DNA from: an uncultured Eubacterium sp.
Lineage (GTDB): Bacteria; Bacillota; Clostridia; Lachnospirales; Lachnospiraceae
DNA: 15,674 nt
Assembly: GCA_904502145.1 (NCBI GenBank)
Contig: CAJGDH010000016.1
Location: forward strand, 1 to 15,674
Direction of reading: 5' to 3'
Under the pieces are notes generated by a model. That model was given only the letters and a program-made list of their open reading frames with translations. It was not told where the DNA came from and made no database searches. Shown here piece by piece: positions 6,960 through 14,528 of the stretch (positions are counted from its first letter, which is position 1; each line of letters opens with the position of its first letter). A program made the translations under genes and the position numbers.

Positions 6960-6977
6960 TATACAACATTATACAAC
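6960..6977 (-). promoter_or_regulatory. Tandem TATACAAC repeats with a -10-like TATAAT, upstream of the nucleosidase operon
   Basis: TATACAAC occurs at 6960-6967 and 6970-6977, one helical turn apart. On the minus strand this includes TATAAT (6968-6973) and TATAGT, both usable as -10 boxes about 60-70 bases ahead of the nucleosidase start. I see no convincing -35 box at the right distance, so an activator may be needed. The inverse motif TTGTATAA recurs in the divergent promoter. Confidence 0.4.
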
Positions 6978-7045
6978 AGATTGTAGCGAGTATTGCTGCA
7001 ATATGCAAGAAACATTTAGTGATATCCATAAAATCAGTCATTGTC

Positions 7046-7074
7046 TTGTATAAGTGATAGTTTAATGCTATACT
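7046..7074 (+). promoter_or_regulatory. Extended -10 sigma-A promoter of the VOC/glyoxalase gene
   Basis: A TTGTAT -35 box at 7046-7051 and a TATACT -10 box at 7069-7074 are 17 bases apart, with a TGC extended -10 element at 7066-7068. Transcription would begin near 7081, immediately before the leader hairpin. Confidence 0.75.
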
Positions 7075-7084
7075 ATTTCTGCAG

Positions 7085-7129
7085 TTGATCGATTTACACG
7101 GTGAAATTCCGTAATCTACATATGATCAA
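7085..7129 (+). promoter_or_regulatory. Predicted leader hairpin of the VOC/glyoxalase mRNA
   Basis: Three nested complementary segments fold one stem: TTGATC (7085-7090) with GATCAA (7124-7129), GATT (7091-7094) with AATC (7113-7116), and ACGG (7098-7101) with CCGT (7109-7112). The apical loop is TGAAATT and there are bulges of 3 and 7 bases. It fills nearly the whole 5' leader and ends 12 bases before the ribosome site, with no T tract. I do not recognise a known riboswitch. Confidence 0.4.
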
Positions 7130-7156
7130 TACTCAACTTTGAAAGGGGAAAATGAA

Positions 7157-7525
7157 ATGAAAGCCAGATTTATTCATCATTGTATCCATGTGATGGACAA
7201 GGAAAAGACCATTGCTTTTTATGAGAAAGCACTCGGGCTCAGAGTCATGCGTGAAAAAGGACCGGCTGACGGTTCCTGGGTCAATGTGTTCATGGGGAAC
7301 GATATCACTCCTTTTGAACTGGAATTCACCTGGAACCGTGGTTTTGACGGGGTTTACGAGAACGCCGGCAAAGATGTACATATCGCCTTCCGGGTACCGG
7401 ACATTGACGAAGCACATCGACTCATGGAGACGATGGGATGCATCGTCAGGGAGAATCCTGCCATGGGATTATACTTTATCACCGATCCCGACGGCCAGTG
7501 GATCGAGATCCTTCCCGAAATCTGA
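7157..7525 (+). CDS. VOC-family protein, glyoxalase I (lactoylglutathione lyase)-like
   Basis: A 122-residue vicinal-oxygen-chelate protein made of two beta-alpha-beta-beta-beta repeats. Alignment by eye to E. coli glyoxalase I places all four metal ligands: H7, E54 (in FELEFTW), H75 (in VHIAFRV) and E117 (in GQWIEI). This favours a metal-dependent glyoxalase I or related isomerase that detoxifies methylglyoxal conjugates in the cytosol. The thiol cofactor is uncertain, since many Clostridia lack glutathione. The start is ATG at 7157, with AAAGGGG (7142-7148) 8 bases upstream; a TTG at 7139 in the same frame lies upstream of that site and is unlikely. The gene has its own promoter, a structured leader and a terminator, so it is probably monocistronic. 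Confidence 0.92.
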   Translation: MKARFIHHCIHVMDKEKTIAFYEKALGLRVMREKGPADGSWVNVFMGNDITPFELEFTWNRGFDGVYENAGKDVHIAFRVPDIDEAHRLMETMGCIVRENPAMGLYFITDPDGQWIEILPEI

Positions 7526-7538
7526 TCCAATATATCCT

Positions 7539-7567
7539 TACCCCTGTGAAAACAGGGGTATTTTTTT
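7539..7567 (+). terminator. Rho-independent terminator after the VOC gene
   Basis: A perfect 9-bp stem (TACCCCTGT 7539-7547, ACAGGGGTA 7552-7560) with a GAAA tetraloop is followed by seven T residues (7561-7567). Confidence 0.92.
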
Positions 7568-7572
7568 ATCCC

Positions 7573-7618
7573 TTAAGGTGGTACATTAATAGCAGAATAT
7601 CTTTTAAGGAGGTACATT
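7573..7618 (+). repeat. Duplicated Shine-Dalgarno-containing 15-mer
   Basis: TTAAGGTGGTACATT (7573-7587) recurs with one difference as TTAAGGAGGTACATT (7604-7618), 31 bases apart. The second copy carries the ribosome-binding site of the next gene; the first is a degenerate copy with no start codon behind it. Confidence 0.55.
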
Positions 7619-7623
7619 TGCTT

Positions 7624-8544
7624 ATGAAAGAACCTGCGAAAAATGCATTGATCTGCCTTCTGCTGATCCTGGCCATTCCGGTCTCGGTTTTCCTGGTTTC
7701 TCCGAAGATGTCGAAACCGGAGACCTACAGCCACCTGATCGGTGAATTGAACGAAAAGCAGACCACGGTTATGGAGATGACCGCCGCATCGGCCGCTGCC
7801 TCCCTCGCTCTGGGAGCGATACCCGGAGATGCCACCACCCCCATAGCCAACAAAGTGGTTGACATGGCAGGATATTTTATCGTTATCCTGAGTGTCATCA
7901 TCCTGGAAAAATATATGCTGACCATTTCGGGGTATCTGGCCTTCACCTGGCTTCTGCCCATCGCCTGCGGAATCTTTGCGATCAATCGTTTCTGGCAGAA
8001 GCGAATGATCCAGCACCTTGCCTGGAAGATACTTTTTCTTTCCATTGCCATCGTCACCATCGTTCCACTCAGTGTAAAGATCACGGACATCGTGGAAAAA
8101 ACCAATAAAGTGTCCATCAACACCTCTCTGGAGGACCTGAACGAGATCGGGAAAGAAGTGGAGGCGACTACCCAGGCCATTGAAGAAGAAATTGCTTCGT
8201 CGGATGAACAAGACATGGAAAGCTCCGGCCCCGTCCAGTCCATCGGGGGAATCCGGGAGAAAGTCAATGATCTTATCGACAATACAAAAGAGAAGATCCA
8301 GGAGACAGCGGAAGGGATCACACAGCTTTCCAAAGAAAAGATAGAAGAAGCGAAAAACACCCTGAACAAGTTTGTGGAGGTAGTTGTGATCATGTTGGTC
8401 ACCACCTGCGGCATACCCATCCTTACCCTGATCTTCCTCGGCTGGATCATCAAAACTCTGCTGGGGCTGGAGATTGACTGGGGCAGGCAGAAAGAGCGGG
8501 CCCGTTTCTTCCGGAAAGCAGGGGAAGCCAAAAGCGAAGAATGA
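7624..8544 (+). CDS. Uncharacterised membrane protein with five TM segments and a coiled-coil loop
   Basis: A 306-residue protein whose family I do not recognise. Hydrophobic segments lie at about 8-25, 82-97, 101-121, 132-152 and 250-280. Between the first two is a small-residue-rich stretch (53-75, AASAAASLALGAIPG followed by DATTP). Between the fourth and fifth is a roughly 95-residue charged, heptad-like helical loop (155-249) rich in E and K, probably a coiled coil. The short tail (288-306) is basic and then acidic. The small-residue motif and soluble helical domain look like a deliberate membrane-anchored architecture, but no function can be given. I chose ATG at 7624; AAGGAGG (7606-7612) lies 11 bases away, and the in-frame TTG at 7618, 5 bases from that site, is the alternative start. 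No clear promoter is seen after the preceding terminator, so readthrough or a weak promoter is implied. Confidence 0.82.
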   Translation: MKEPAKNALICLLLILAIPVSVFLVSPKMSKPETYSHLIGELNEKQTTVMEMTAASAAASLALGAIPGDATTPIANKVVDMAGYFIVILSVIILEKYMLTISGYLAFTWLLPIACGIFAINRFWQKRMIQHLAWKILFLSIAIVTIVPLSVKITDIVEKTNKVSINTSLEDLNEIGKEVEATTQAIEEEIASSDEQDMESSGPVQSIGGIREKVNDLIDNTKEKIQETAEGITQLSKEKIEEAKNTLNKFVEVVVIMLVTTCGIPILTLIFLGWIIKTLLGLEIDWGRQKERARFFRKAGEAKSEE

Positions 8545-8581
8545 TCATTTAAAATAATCTACTTATTTCTGACATGATAAT

Positions 8582-8617
8582 AGCCGGGAGCGGTCATATG
8601 CTCCCGGCTTGTTTATT
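8582..8617 (+). terminator. Hairpin terminator between convergent membrane protein and MATE genes
   Basis: A perfect 10-bp stem (AGCCGGGAGC 8582-8591, GCTCCCGGCT 8600-8609) with an 8-base loop is followed by TTGTTTATT on the plus strand. It also lies 18 bases past the end of the convergent MATE gene. On that strand the tail (ATTATCATG) is poor in T, so it may serve both genes with unequal strength. Confidence 0.8.
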
Positions 8618-8627
8618 ATATATGGAG

Positions 8628-10037
8628 TTAAAGATATTGATATCTTCCCTTATACTTTGTGATGGCATAAAAGGTCGGGATCAGACTTACCATCTCAGCT
8701 ACTGCCCAGGCTACCCACAATCCCGGTCCGCCAAAAAGAGCGGTGAGTCCGAACAGACAGGCAGTGATCACCACGAAAGTCCGAATCAGGGACAGTGTGG
8801 CAGAAACAAGGCCGTTCCCAAAGGCGGTAAACAGTCCCGAGCCGAAAACGTTGATCCCTGTGAAGAGTGCTGCCGGCAGAGTGTACAGATATCCTATCAT
8901 GGATATGTCATAGAACACCGTTCCGGGGACAAAGAAGAATCCCACAACCGCATTTCTCAGCGGATAAAGGATGATGATTGAGGCAACGCCCAGCACTATG
9001 TTCCAACGCATGGACAGACGAAATACCTTTTTCCGCATGGGGATATTTCCACTGCCGTAATGGTAGGAAAAGATGGGTTCCACCGCTGAAGTAAATCCCA
9101 TGCAGACCATGGAGATCAGGACCTGCACGTAAGTGACCACCGCAAGGGCACTGACCCCCGGTTCCCCGTAACAACGGTAGGCAAGGTGATTCATGAACAG
9201 GACAGTGACTCCTTCTGCCAGGTTGGAGACCATATCCGAGGATCCGTTGAAACAGATGCCCCCTATCTCCTTCCAGTCCGGTCTGGCGATCTCCAGATAG
9301 TAGGAGGACTTCCTGGCGATGACATAGAACCATATGGCATAGGCAAGAGTACAGCTGTAACCGATGACGGTCGCGATGGCGGCCCCCCTGATCCCCATAT
9401 GGAGATATTTCATAAAAATATAGTCCAGCACACAGTTGACGACACCGCCCACCATGATTACGATCGCCGCAGTTACGGTCTTCCCTTCACCGATGATCAG
9501 AATACCCAGCTCCGTCTGAAGAAGGATGGGGATACAAAAAGTGGTAAGAGTCATGTAATAAGGCCGTAAATATTCGATATTTCCCGCGGTCGCGCCGCAT
9601 GCCCTCATAATGGGATCCGCGAATATCAAAGATACCGCCGTAAAGAGGATGCCCAGGAGCAGGGTAAAGCTGACAACACGGGAGAAAGTCTGTCCGGCTT
9701 CCTTCCGTTTCCCCTCTCCCACTTTCTTTACGATCACCGCGTTTCCACCGGTACCGATCATTACCCCCACGGCGATGTAGAAGGTGATGATGGGATAATA
9801 AAGGTTGATGGCACTGATGGCCAGTTCCCCTACATAATGTTCGATAAAGGCACCGTCCACCATCTGGTAGACCGCGATAAAGATAAAGGTAAATATGCTG
9901 GGACCGACATATTTGAAAAGTGACCAGAAAGTAAAGTCCTGAGACAGCTCCAGTTCTTCTTTGCTCATCTGTGCCGGGACCTGCTCAGGATCCTGGCCCG
10001 GATTCTGTTCTTCTTTCTGTTCCTTATCGAATTCCAT
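8628..10037 (-). CDS. MATE-family multidrug/metabolite exporter
   Basis: A 469-residue MATE antiporter with about twelve hydrophobic helices in two six-helix halves. Family features include the first-helix FKYVGPSIFTFIFIAVYQMVDG-type segment, GTGGNAVIVKKVGEGK (about 106-121) and the second-half repeat ending in SYHYGSGN. MepA/NorM-like members expel cationic or amphipathic compounds using a proton or sodium gradient. The N-terminal 34 residues are hydrophilic and rich in E, Q and P, longer than usual. The start codon lies only three bases after the NRPS stop codon, and its AGAGGT ribosome site is within the NRPS coding end, so the two are co-transcribed and probably coupled. The context implies that it exports the NRPS product, an inference. 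Confidence 0.96.
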   Translation of the reverse strand: MEFDKEQKEEQNPGQDPEQVPAQMSKEELELSQDFTFWSLFKYVGPSIFTFIFIAVYQMVDGAFIEHYVGELAISAINLYYPIITFYIAVGVMIGTGGNAVIVKKVGEGKRKEAGQTFSRVVSFTLLLGILFTAVSLIFADPIMRACGATAGNIEYLRPYYMTLTTFCIPILLQTELGILIIGEGKTVTAAIVIMVGGVVNCVLDYIFMKYLHMGIRGAAIATVIGYSCTLAYAIWFYVIARKSSYYLEIARPDWKEIGGICFNGSSDMVSNLAEGVTVLFMNHLAYRCYGEPGVSALAVVTYVQVLISMVCMGFTSAVEPIFSYHYGSGNIPMRKKVFRLSMRWNIVLGVASIIILYPLRNAVVGFFFVPGTVFYDISMIGYLYTLPAALFTGINVFGSGLFTAFGNGLVSATLSLIRTFVVITACLFGLTALFGGPGLWVAWAVAEMVSLIPTFYAITKYKGRYQYL

Positions 10038-10040
10038 GAC

Positions 10041-13040
10041 TTACCTCTTTCTGCTGAAAATACCTGTGACAGACTTGAAGAAATTCTTTTTATCTTTGAT
10101 CTTGGAACGAAGTTCTTTCACGGTTATATCTTTCTGGGAATGGTGTGTCACCATCTCATGGGCAAGTTTTATATAGATATCCTTGAACTTTTCTATACTC
10201 TCTTCCTCATACCAGCTGGCCGCGAAATCGATCATCAGCTGCAGTCCGTCTTCCCCGTCCAGGATCTCCATATCCAGGATGGTCTGTGAAGCCGCCTGGT
10301 TCTGCCTGATATCCACCATATCGATATCGAAACCTTCCATGCCCCCCATATCACGGATATCCTGCTGATAAAGCAGGTATGCTGACTCCTCTTCCGCGAC
10401 CTGGCTGTTCCGGTCCACAAAGGGATAACAGCTGTGTTCAATGCCTTTTTGTACCTGTTCATGTACATCGGCCAGAACATCCCGCAGTGTCAGATCATCA
10501 TGCAGCCGGACCCCTATGGGCAGTTCACGGAACAGGAGCCCTACGGTATTCATCAACTGAAGGCTGTCCCTTCCGTTATAATTCCAGGAAAGCTTTATAT
10601 CTTTCGCATCGTTATAGATGGAGATCGCGAGTACGGCTACCGTGATGAAGAACTCGTTCCTGCTGACCCGGTAGGCTTTCTCCATTGCCCGCATCTGCGG
10701 CTGTTCGATCCCCAGCTCAACGATCAGTTCTCCCAGTTCATTATTTCTTGAAGTGTGGTCTGTTTTGGGGTAGCCTGACCAGGAGATGCCGGTATAACGG
10801 TTTTCAAAATATTCCTGGCTTTCCTGATAAAAACTGGTATCGATCACATCCTGGCGCTCTTTGAGCATCAGGTAATAATAGTCGGGATCAAGAGGCATGC
10901 CAAGATAAGCCTTTCCTATGCTTCCCATAAACACTTTAAGAGATGTCCCGTCAAAAATGGAATGGTGTACGTCGAAGAAGATATACCCTGCTTTCTCCGT
11001 CTCAAATACACGGCATCTGTACAGACGGCCGCCCACGATCTTGAAGGGATAGACCAGAACGTCTTTTACGTAGCGGAACTCAAACTCACTCAGGTGTTCC
11101 ACGTGGATATCTTCAAGGGTCTCGGGGGTATACCGCTGCATCAGCTCCCCGTCTTCATTCCAGAAATAAGTGGTCAGGAGTGCGGGATAATGAGCGATAC
11201 ATTCCTTCATGATCTGAGCCATCCGGTCCATGTCAAACATTTCCTTATCCAGCTTCATCATGGAGAAAAGATTGTACATGGTGGAGTTCGGAGTATACAG
11301 CTGATAATCAACCATATAAAGCTGTTCAGCGGTCAGAGGATGGGCTTCTTTCAGGGCATTTGCGTTCTTCTCGTCAGGATCTTCCTCCGATCCTCCCTCT
11401 TCCCTGGCCTGCAGATAGAGTTCCTCGATCTTCTCCGGTGTCCTTCCCCGGAAGATGTGGGTAGAGTTCAGGCCGGGCAGGCCGGATTCCATGATCAGTT
11501 CGATAGAGCCCAGGGAATCCCCGCCCATCTCGTAGAAATCGTCATGGATCCCTATATTTTCCATGCCAAGAACCTTCTCGAAGGCCTGACAAAGCTGTTT
11601 CTGGATTTCCGTTTCCGGCGCGGCATAATCGGTTTTCAGGCTGTCCATGGCCGGTTTCGGCAGTGCCATCCTGTCAAGCTTCCCGTTGGTTTTCATGGGA
11701 ATCTGATCTATCTTCACGTAAAAGGAAGGGATCATATAGTAGGGAAGCCTCTTCATCAGTGCAGTGCGGAGTTCTTCCGCATCCACGGTAATATCCGCAG
11801 TATAATACACGGAAAGAAAGCTTCTTCCTGCATCTTCAAAGCCTCTGGCGGCAGCCCAGTCAATGCCCAGGACTTCTTTTACAGCGGCTTCGATCTCCGC
11901 CGGTTCGATCCGGTTGCCGTTGATCTTGATCATGTCACCACTTCGTCCAAGAAGAACATAGTCTCCGTTCTCCATTCTCATGGCAAGATCCCCTGACCGG
12001 TATAAGCCGTTTACAAAAGCTTTCTCCGTCTCCTCCGGAAGATTGATATAACCCCGGACATAGGGATTCTCAAAGCACAGTTCACCGATCTCTCCGTCTG
12101 CGGCTTCCGTACCGTCGTCCTTGAGCAGTCTGATCTCTGTTTCTACCTCAGGCTGTCCGATGGGACATGTGTCGTAGGCTTTGTCGATCTTGAAAAATCC
12201 CACAGCATATCCGCTCTCACTACAAGCATAGATATTGAACAGATCAAGGTTTTTATTGTAAAGATTATTGGCCGGTTCACTTCCCACAAAAAGCATGCGA
12301 AGGAAGGGGCCGGTCTTATTGCCCAGCATCCTCACATAAGAGGGGGTGAGGAATGTGATGGTAATCCTTTTGGCAAGGAAAAATTTTGCCAGAGCAGTCG
12401 TGTTCTTGATAATCGTGTAGGATACGATATAATTCTTACCCCGGAACACATTCAGGGCTGCGAGGATCACGATGGTGGTGGCCACAAAGTTCATGGGGGC
12501 AAGAGTAGCGATCCGGTCCTTCTCATTGAAAGGTATCACACCGTTTATCCGGATGGACATGATCGCCCGGTCCAGGTTGCCGTATTCATGCAGGACACCC
12601 TTGGGATTGCCGGTGGTCCCGGAAGTATAGATCGCATATGCGGCATCATGAGGATCTGCCTTGACATGACCCATTAAAGGTGGTGTACGCATTACTTCAT
12701 CCCAGTCCGCAGCGTTGATCTCCACCTTGCATCCACAGTCATTCCGGATATAGTTGATCCGCTCAGGAGCATAGGTATCTTCCACCAATGCCCAGGCTGC
12801 TCCTGCCTTCCATACGCCGATCATGGCGATCACCGGAAGAACACCTCTGGGCAGATTGATGAGGACGAAATCCTCTCTCCCAATCCCCCCGCTTTTCAGC
12901 CAGGCATATACCCTTCCGGACATATCATCCAGCTGGGCATAGGTGACGCCTTTTGCATGGGTCTCATCGAACAAAATGGCTGCGTTGGGATCTCTTTTCG
13001 TATATTCTTCTAATTTCTCTAACAACGTACGTTCAGTCAT
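10041..13040 (-). CDS. Single-module nonribosomal peptide synthetase, A-PCP-C order
   Basis: A 999-residue NRPS. The adenylation domain (about 1-465) has A3 YTSGTTGNPKGV (138-149), A5 NIYACSESG (269-277), A7 YRSGDL (347-352), A8 GRSGDMIKINGNRIE (365-379) and A10 NGKLDR with catalytic K454. The carrier domain (about 475-545) has GGDSL with the phosphopantetheine serine S509. After an acidic linker (548-560) the condensation domain (about 567-970) has HHSIFDG (692-698) with catalytic H693. There is no preceding C domain, no thioesterase or reductase, and no PPTase or MbtH nearby. An ungapped alignment to the GrsA A4 region puts V186 where Asp235 should bind the alpha-amino group, and I190 at the Trp239 position. 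An unusual acid substrate is therefore likely, released by amide formation with a free amine. The ATG at 13040 follows AAGGTG; a promoter lies directly upstream and the MATE gene follows. Confidence 0.95.
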   Translation of the reverse strand: MTERTLLEKLEEYTKRDPNAAILFDETHAKGVTYAQLDDMSGRVYAWLKSGGIGREDFVLINLPRGVLPVIAMIGVWKAGAAWALVEDTYAPERINYIRNDCGCKVEINAADWDEVMRTPPLMGHVKADPHDAAYAIYTSGTTGNPKGVLHEYGNLDRAIMSIRINGVIPFNEKDRIATLAPMNFVATTIVILAALNVFRGKNYIVSYTIIKNTTALAKFFLAKRITITFLTPSYVRMLGNKTGPFLRMLFVGSEPANNLYNKNLDLFNIYACSESGYAVGFFKIDKAYDTCPIGQPEVETEIRLLKDDGTEAADGEIGELCFENPYVRGYINLPEETEKAFVNGLYRSGDLAMRMENGDYVLLGRSGDMIKINGNRIEPAEIEAAVKEVLGIDWAAARGFEDAGRSFLSVYYTADITVDAEELRTALMKRLPYYMIPSFYVKIDQIPMKTNGKLDRMALPKPAMDSLKTDYAAPETEIQKQLCQAFEKVLGMENIGIHDDFYEMGGDSLGSIELIMESGLPGLNSTHIFRGRTPEKIEELYLQAREEGGSEEDPDEKNANALKEAHPLTAEQLYMVDYQLYTPNSTMYNLFSMMKLDKEMFDMDRMAQIMKECIAHYPALLTTYFWNEDGELMQRYTPETLEDIHVEHLSEFEFRYVKDVLVYPFKIVGGRLYRCRVFETEKAGYIFFDVHHSIFDGTSLKVFMGSIGKAYLGMPLDPDYYYLMLKERQDVIDTSFYQESQEYFENRYTGISWSGYPKTDHTSRNNELGELIVELGIEQPQMRAMEKAYRVSRNEFFITVAVLAISIYNDAKDIKLSWNYNGRDSLQLMNTVGLLFRELPIGVRLHDDLTLRDVLADVHEQVQKGIEHSCYPFVDRNSQVAEEESAYLLYQQDIRDMGGMEGFDIDMVDIRQNQAASQTILDMEILDGEDGLQLMIDFAASWYEEESIEKFKDIYIKLAHEMVTHHSQKDITVKELRSKIKDKKNFFKSVTGIFSRKR

Positions 13041-13080
13041 TGTTCACACCTTTCTGAAAACAAAACATCTGATTACTTGT

Positions 13081-13109
13081 ATTATAATGATATAAGGATG
13101 TTTATTCAA
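13081..13109 (-). promoter_or_regulatory. Sigma-A promoter of the NRPS-MATE operon
   Basis: On the minus strand a TTGAAT -35 box (13104-13109) and a consensus TATAAT -10 box (13081-13086) are separated by exactly 17 bases. It sits immediately downstream of the terminator of the preceding kinase gene, so the NRPS-MATE pair has its own transcription unit. Confidence 0.8.
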
Positions 13110-13111
13110 GT

Positions 13112-13137
13112 AAAAAAGGCACCTGTTCAGGCGCCTT
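13112..13137 (-). terminator. Terminator after the methylthioribose-kinase-like gene
   Basis: On the minus strand a stem of AAGGC(G/A)CCT type with one internal mismatch (13116-13124 with 13129-13137) and a 4-base loop is followed by six T residues (complement of 13112-13117). It lies about 37 bases after the stop codon of the kinase gene. Confidence 0.7.
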
Positions 13138-13173
13138 CAATAGAAATGGATCTTAGTATTCTCTGCTGTATTT

Positions 13174-14424
13174 TCAATTCTGTGATCGGTTTTCTTTCCT
13201 TATCCTGCAGTATTCCTTCTCCACATACAGGATAGTGTCGATCAGGTCATCCACCGAATCATAACTGTATCTCTGGAACATGATCTGCCAGTCGATCAGA
13301 AGAGACAAGGTCTCTGCCTCCTGTCTTGCATTCCTGTCATCGATGACATCAAAATCAGGATAGGGAATGGTGCTGACAGTCCTGAACCAGTTTACCATGG
13401 AAGCATATCCGACGGAATCCACCATGACTTCATCCATGATGCTCCTTCTCAGCCCGTTCTGATTCCGGTAACGAGTCTTGCAGTCCTCGTTCCAGCAGTC
13501 GGTAAAGGTAAGGAAATAGGTGTAGTACATACTCTTGATGGTCGCGAGCAGATAAGCCTTGTATTCCTTTCTTTCCCCTTCATCCGGGAAAGCCTTGAAG
13601 CAGGCTGCGCAGTACTGGGAGATCAGGTTCCCTGCCATATATCCGATATCATAGCCGAAGGGACCCATAAAGGCAAATTCCAGGTCAATAACCTTCATCA
13701 CATCGCCGGAGACCAGGACATTGGATGTATGGTAATCTGCATGGATCAGTGCATCCGTATGGCTCATGTAGGACCGGCGCAGTTTAAACAGTTCCGACAC
13801 ATAGCGGCTGTCTCTGGAAAACAGTTGGGCAAATTCCAGGAATCCTTCTCCGAAACGATCCTCGAAGGGCTCCCCGAAACGGTCCAGAAACATCCCGTCC
13901 TCCATGATCTTTCTCATCCTGGTATTCATAAAACGGCAGATCAGGTCACGATATCTGTCTCTGTCCAGATAGTATTCAGAAGTATAGAATTCATTTTTGG
14001 CGGCACATTCTCCGCACATACGGCCGTAATCATCAAACCGTACGTTTTTATTGAACTGGAAGCGGGCAACCTTGAGATCAGAGACATTCTCCATCACAAA
14101 AAGGTTATTCTCGGCATCATAGAAGACGGGAGCAGGGGTATACTCGGGAGTGATGCTGAAGCGGATACGCATACAGTCATACTCCAGCCGGATCCTTGAC
14201 AGCTCCATGGTCAGCTTTGAAACCCTGGCCTCCTCCAGACCCTGTTTCAGGACATAGGAATCCTTCCCGGTACGGACCCGGAAGATGTGGTTTACATAGC
14301 CGTCCCCGTCCTCCTCAGGGGTACCTTCACCCACACAGGTGATCTCCGCGGGAAGAGTATCGTCAAATCCGGGCAGATGGTCCTTCATATAGGGTATGAT
14401 GTTTTCCTTGGATATAATGAGCAT
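13174..14424 (-). CDS. mtnK: Methylthioribose kinase (MtnK)-like APH-fold kinase
   Basis: A 416-residue cytosolic small-molecule kinase of the aminoglycoside phosphotransferase fold. It resembles Bacillus subtilis S-methyl-5-thioribose kinase along its length: a nucleotide-loop region (GDGYVNHIFRV, 40-50), K60 in YVLKQ, METMS-like VMENVSDLKVAR (110-121), FYTSEYYLD (146-154), the catalytic loop LIHADYHTSN (226-235) and IDLEFAFMGPFGYDIG (246-261). The DLE triplet (D247, E249) matches the DXE motif that distinguishes MTR kinases from the DFG-type metal site of relatives. The catalytic loop has HAD instead of the usual HGD. MtnK phosphorylates methylthioribose in methionine salvage. No mtnA or other salvage gene is adjacent, so the substrate could differ. 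The start at 14424 follows an AGAGG site. A candidate promoter lies upstream and a terminator follows. Confidence 0.82.
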   Translation of the reverse strand: MLIISKENIIPYMKDHLPGFDDTLPAEITCVGEGTPEEDGDGYVNHIFRVRTGKDSYVLKQGLEEARVSKLTMELSRIRLEYDCMRIRFSITPEYTPAPVFYDAENNLFVMENVSDLKVARFQFNKNVRFDDYGRMCGECAAKNEFYTSEYYLDRDRYRDLICRFMNTRMRKIMEDGMFLDRFGEPFEDRFGEGFLEFAQLFSRDSRYVSELFKLRRSYMSHTDALIHADYHTSNVLVSGDVMKVIDLEFAFMGPFGYDIGYMAGNLISQYCAACFKAFPDEGERKEYKAYLLATIKSMYYTYFLTFTDCWNEDCKTRYRNQNGLRRSIMDEVMVDSVGYASMVNWFRTVSTIPYPDFDVIDDRNARQEAETLSLLIDWQIMFQRYSYDSVDDLIDTILYVEKEYCRIRKENRSQN

Positions 14425-14463
14425 CTTTTCATCCTCTTGCTGATTACATACTTACCTATCATT

Positions 14464-14492
14464 AGGATATTCTTCATACAGAAGTCTGTAAA
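14464..14492 (-). promoter_or_regulatory. Candidate promoter of the mtnK-like gene
   Basis: On the minus strand TTTACA (14487-14492) and TATCCT (14464-14469) are separated by 17 bases, within the 104-base gap after the fructosamine kinase gene. The -10 match is only four of six. No terminator is obvious in the gap, so read-through from upstream is also possible. Confidence 0.45.
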
Positions 14493-14528
14493 TGTAACCC
14501 CTTGCACTCAATCTGCAAATATTAGCCT

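Noticed and set aside
7438..7623. A longer N-terminus for the five-TM membrane protein, starting inside the VOC gene
   Set aside because: The extra codons run through the VOC coding end and its terminator; a strong Shine-Dalgarno site lies just before 7618-7624.
7725..8531. Minus-strand open frame of 268 codons opposite the five-TM membrane protein
   Set aside because: Antisense shadow, serine-rich with no recognisable family; the plus-strand gene has a ribosome site and coherent membrane topology.
10962..11996. Plus-strand open frame of 344 codons inside the NRPS region
   Set aside because: Antisense shadow of the condensation, carrier and adenylation coding sequence; no domain, no ribosome site.
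6115..14424. A methionine salvage pathway made of the nucleosidase and the MTR kinase-like gene
   Set aside because: They lie in different operons about 6 kb apart, mtnA and later genes are absent, and the nucleosidase is divergent from MtnN; only a weak possibility remains.
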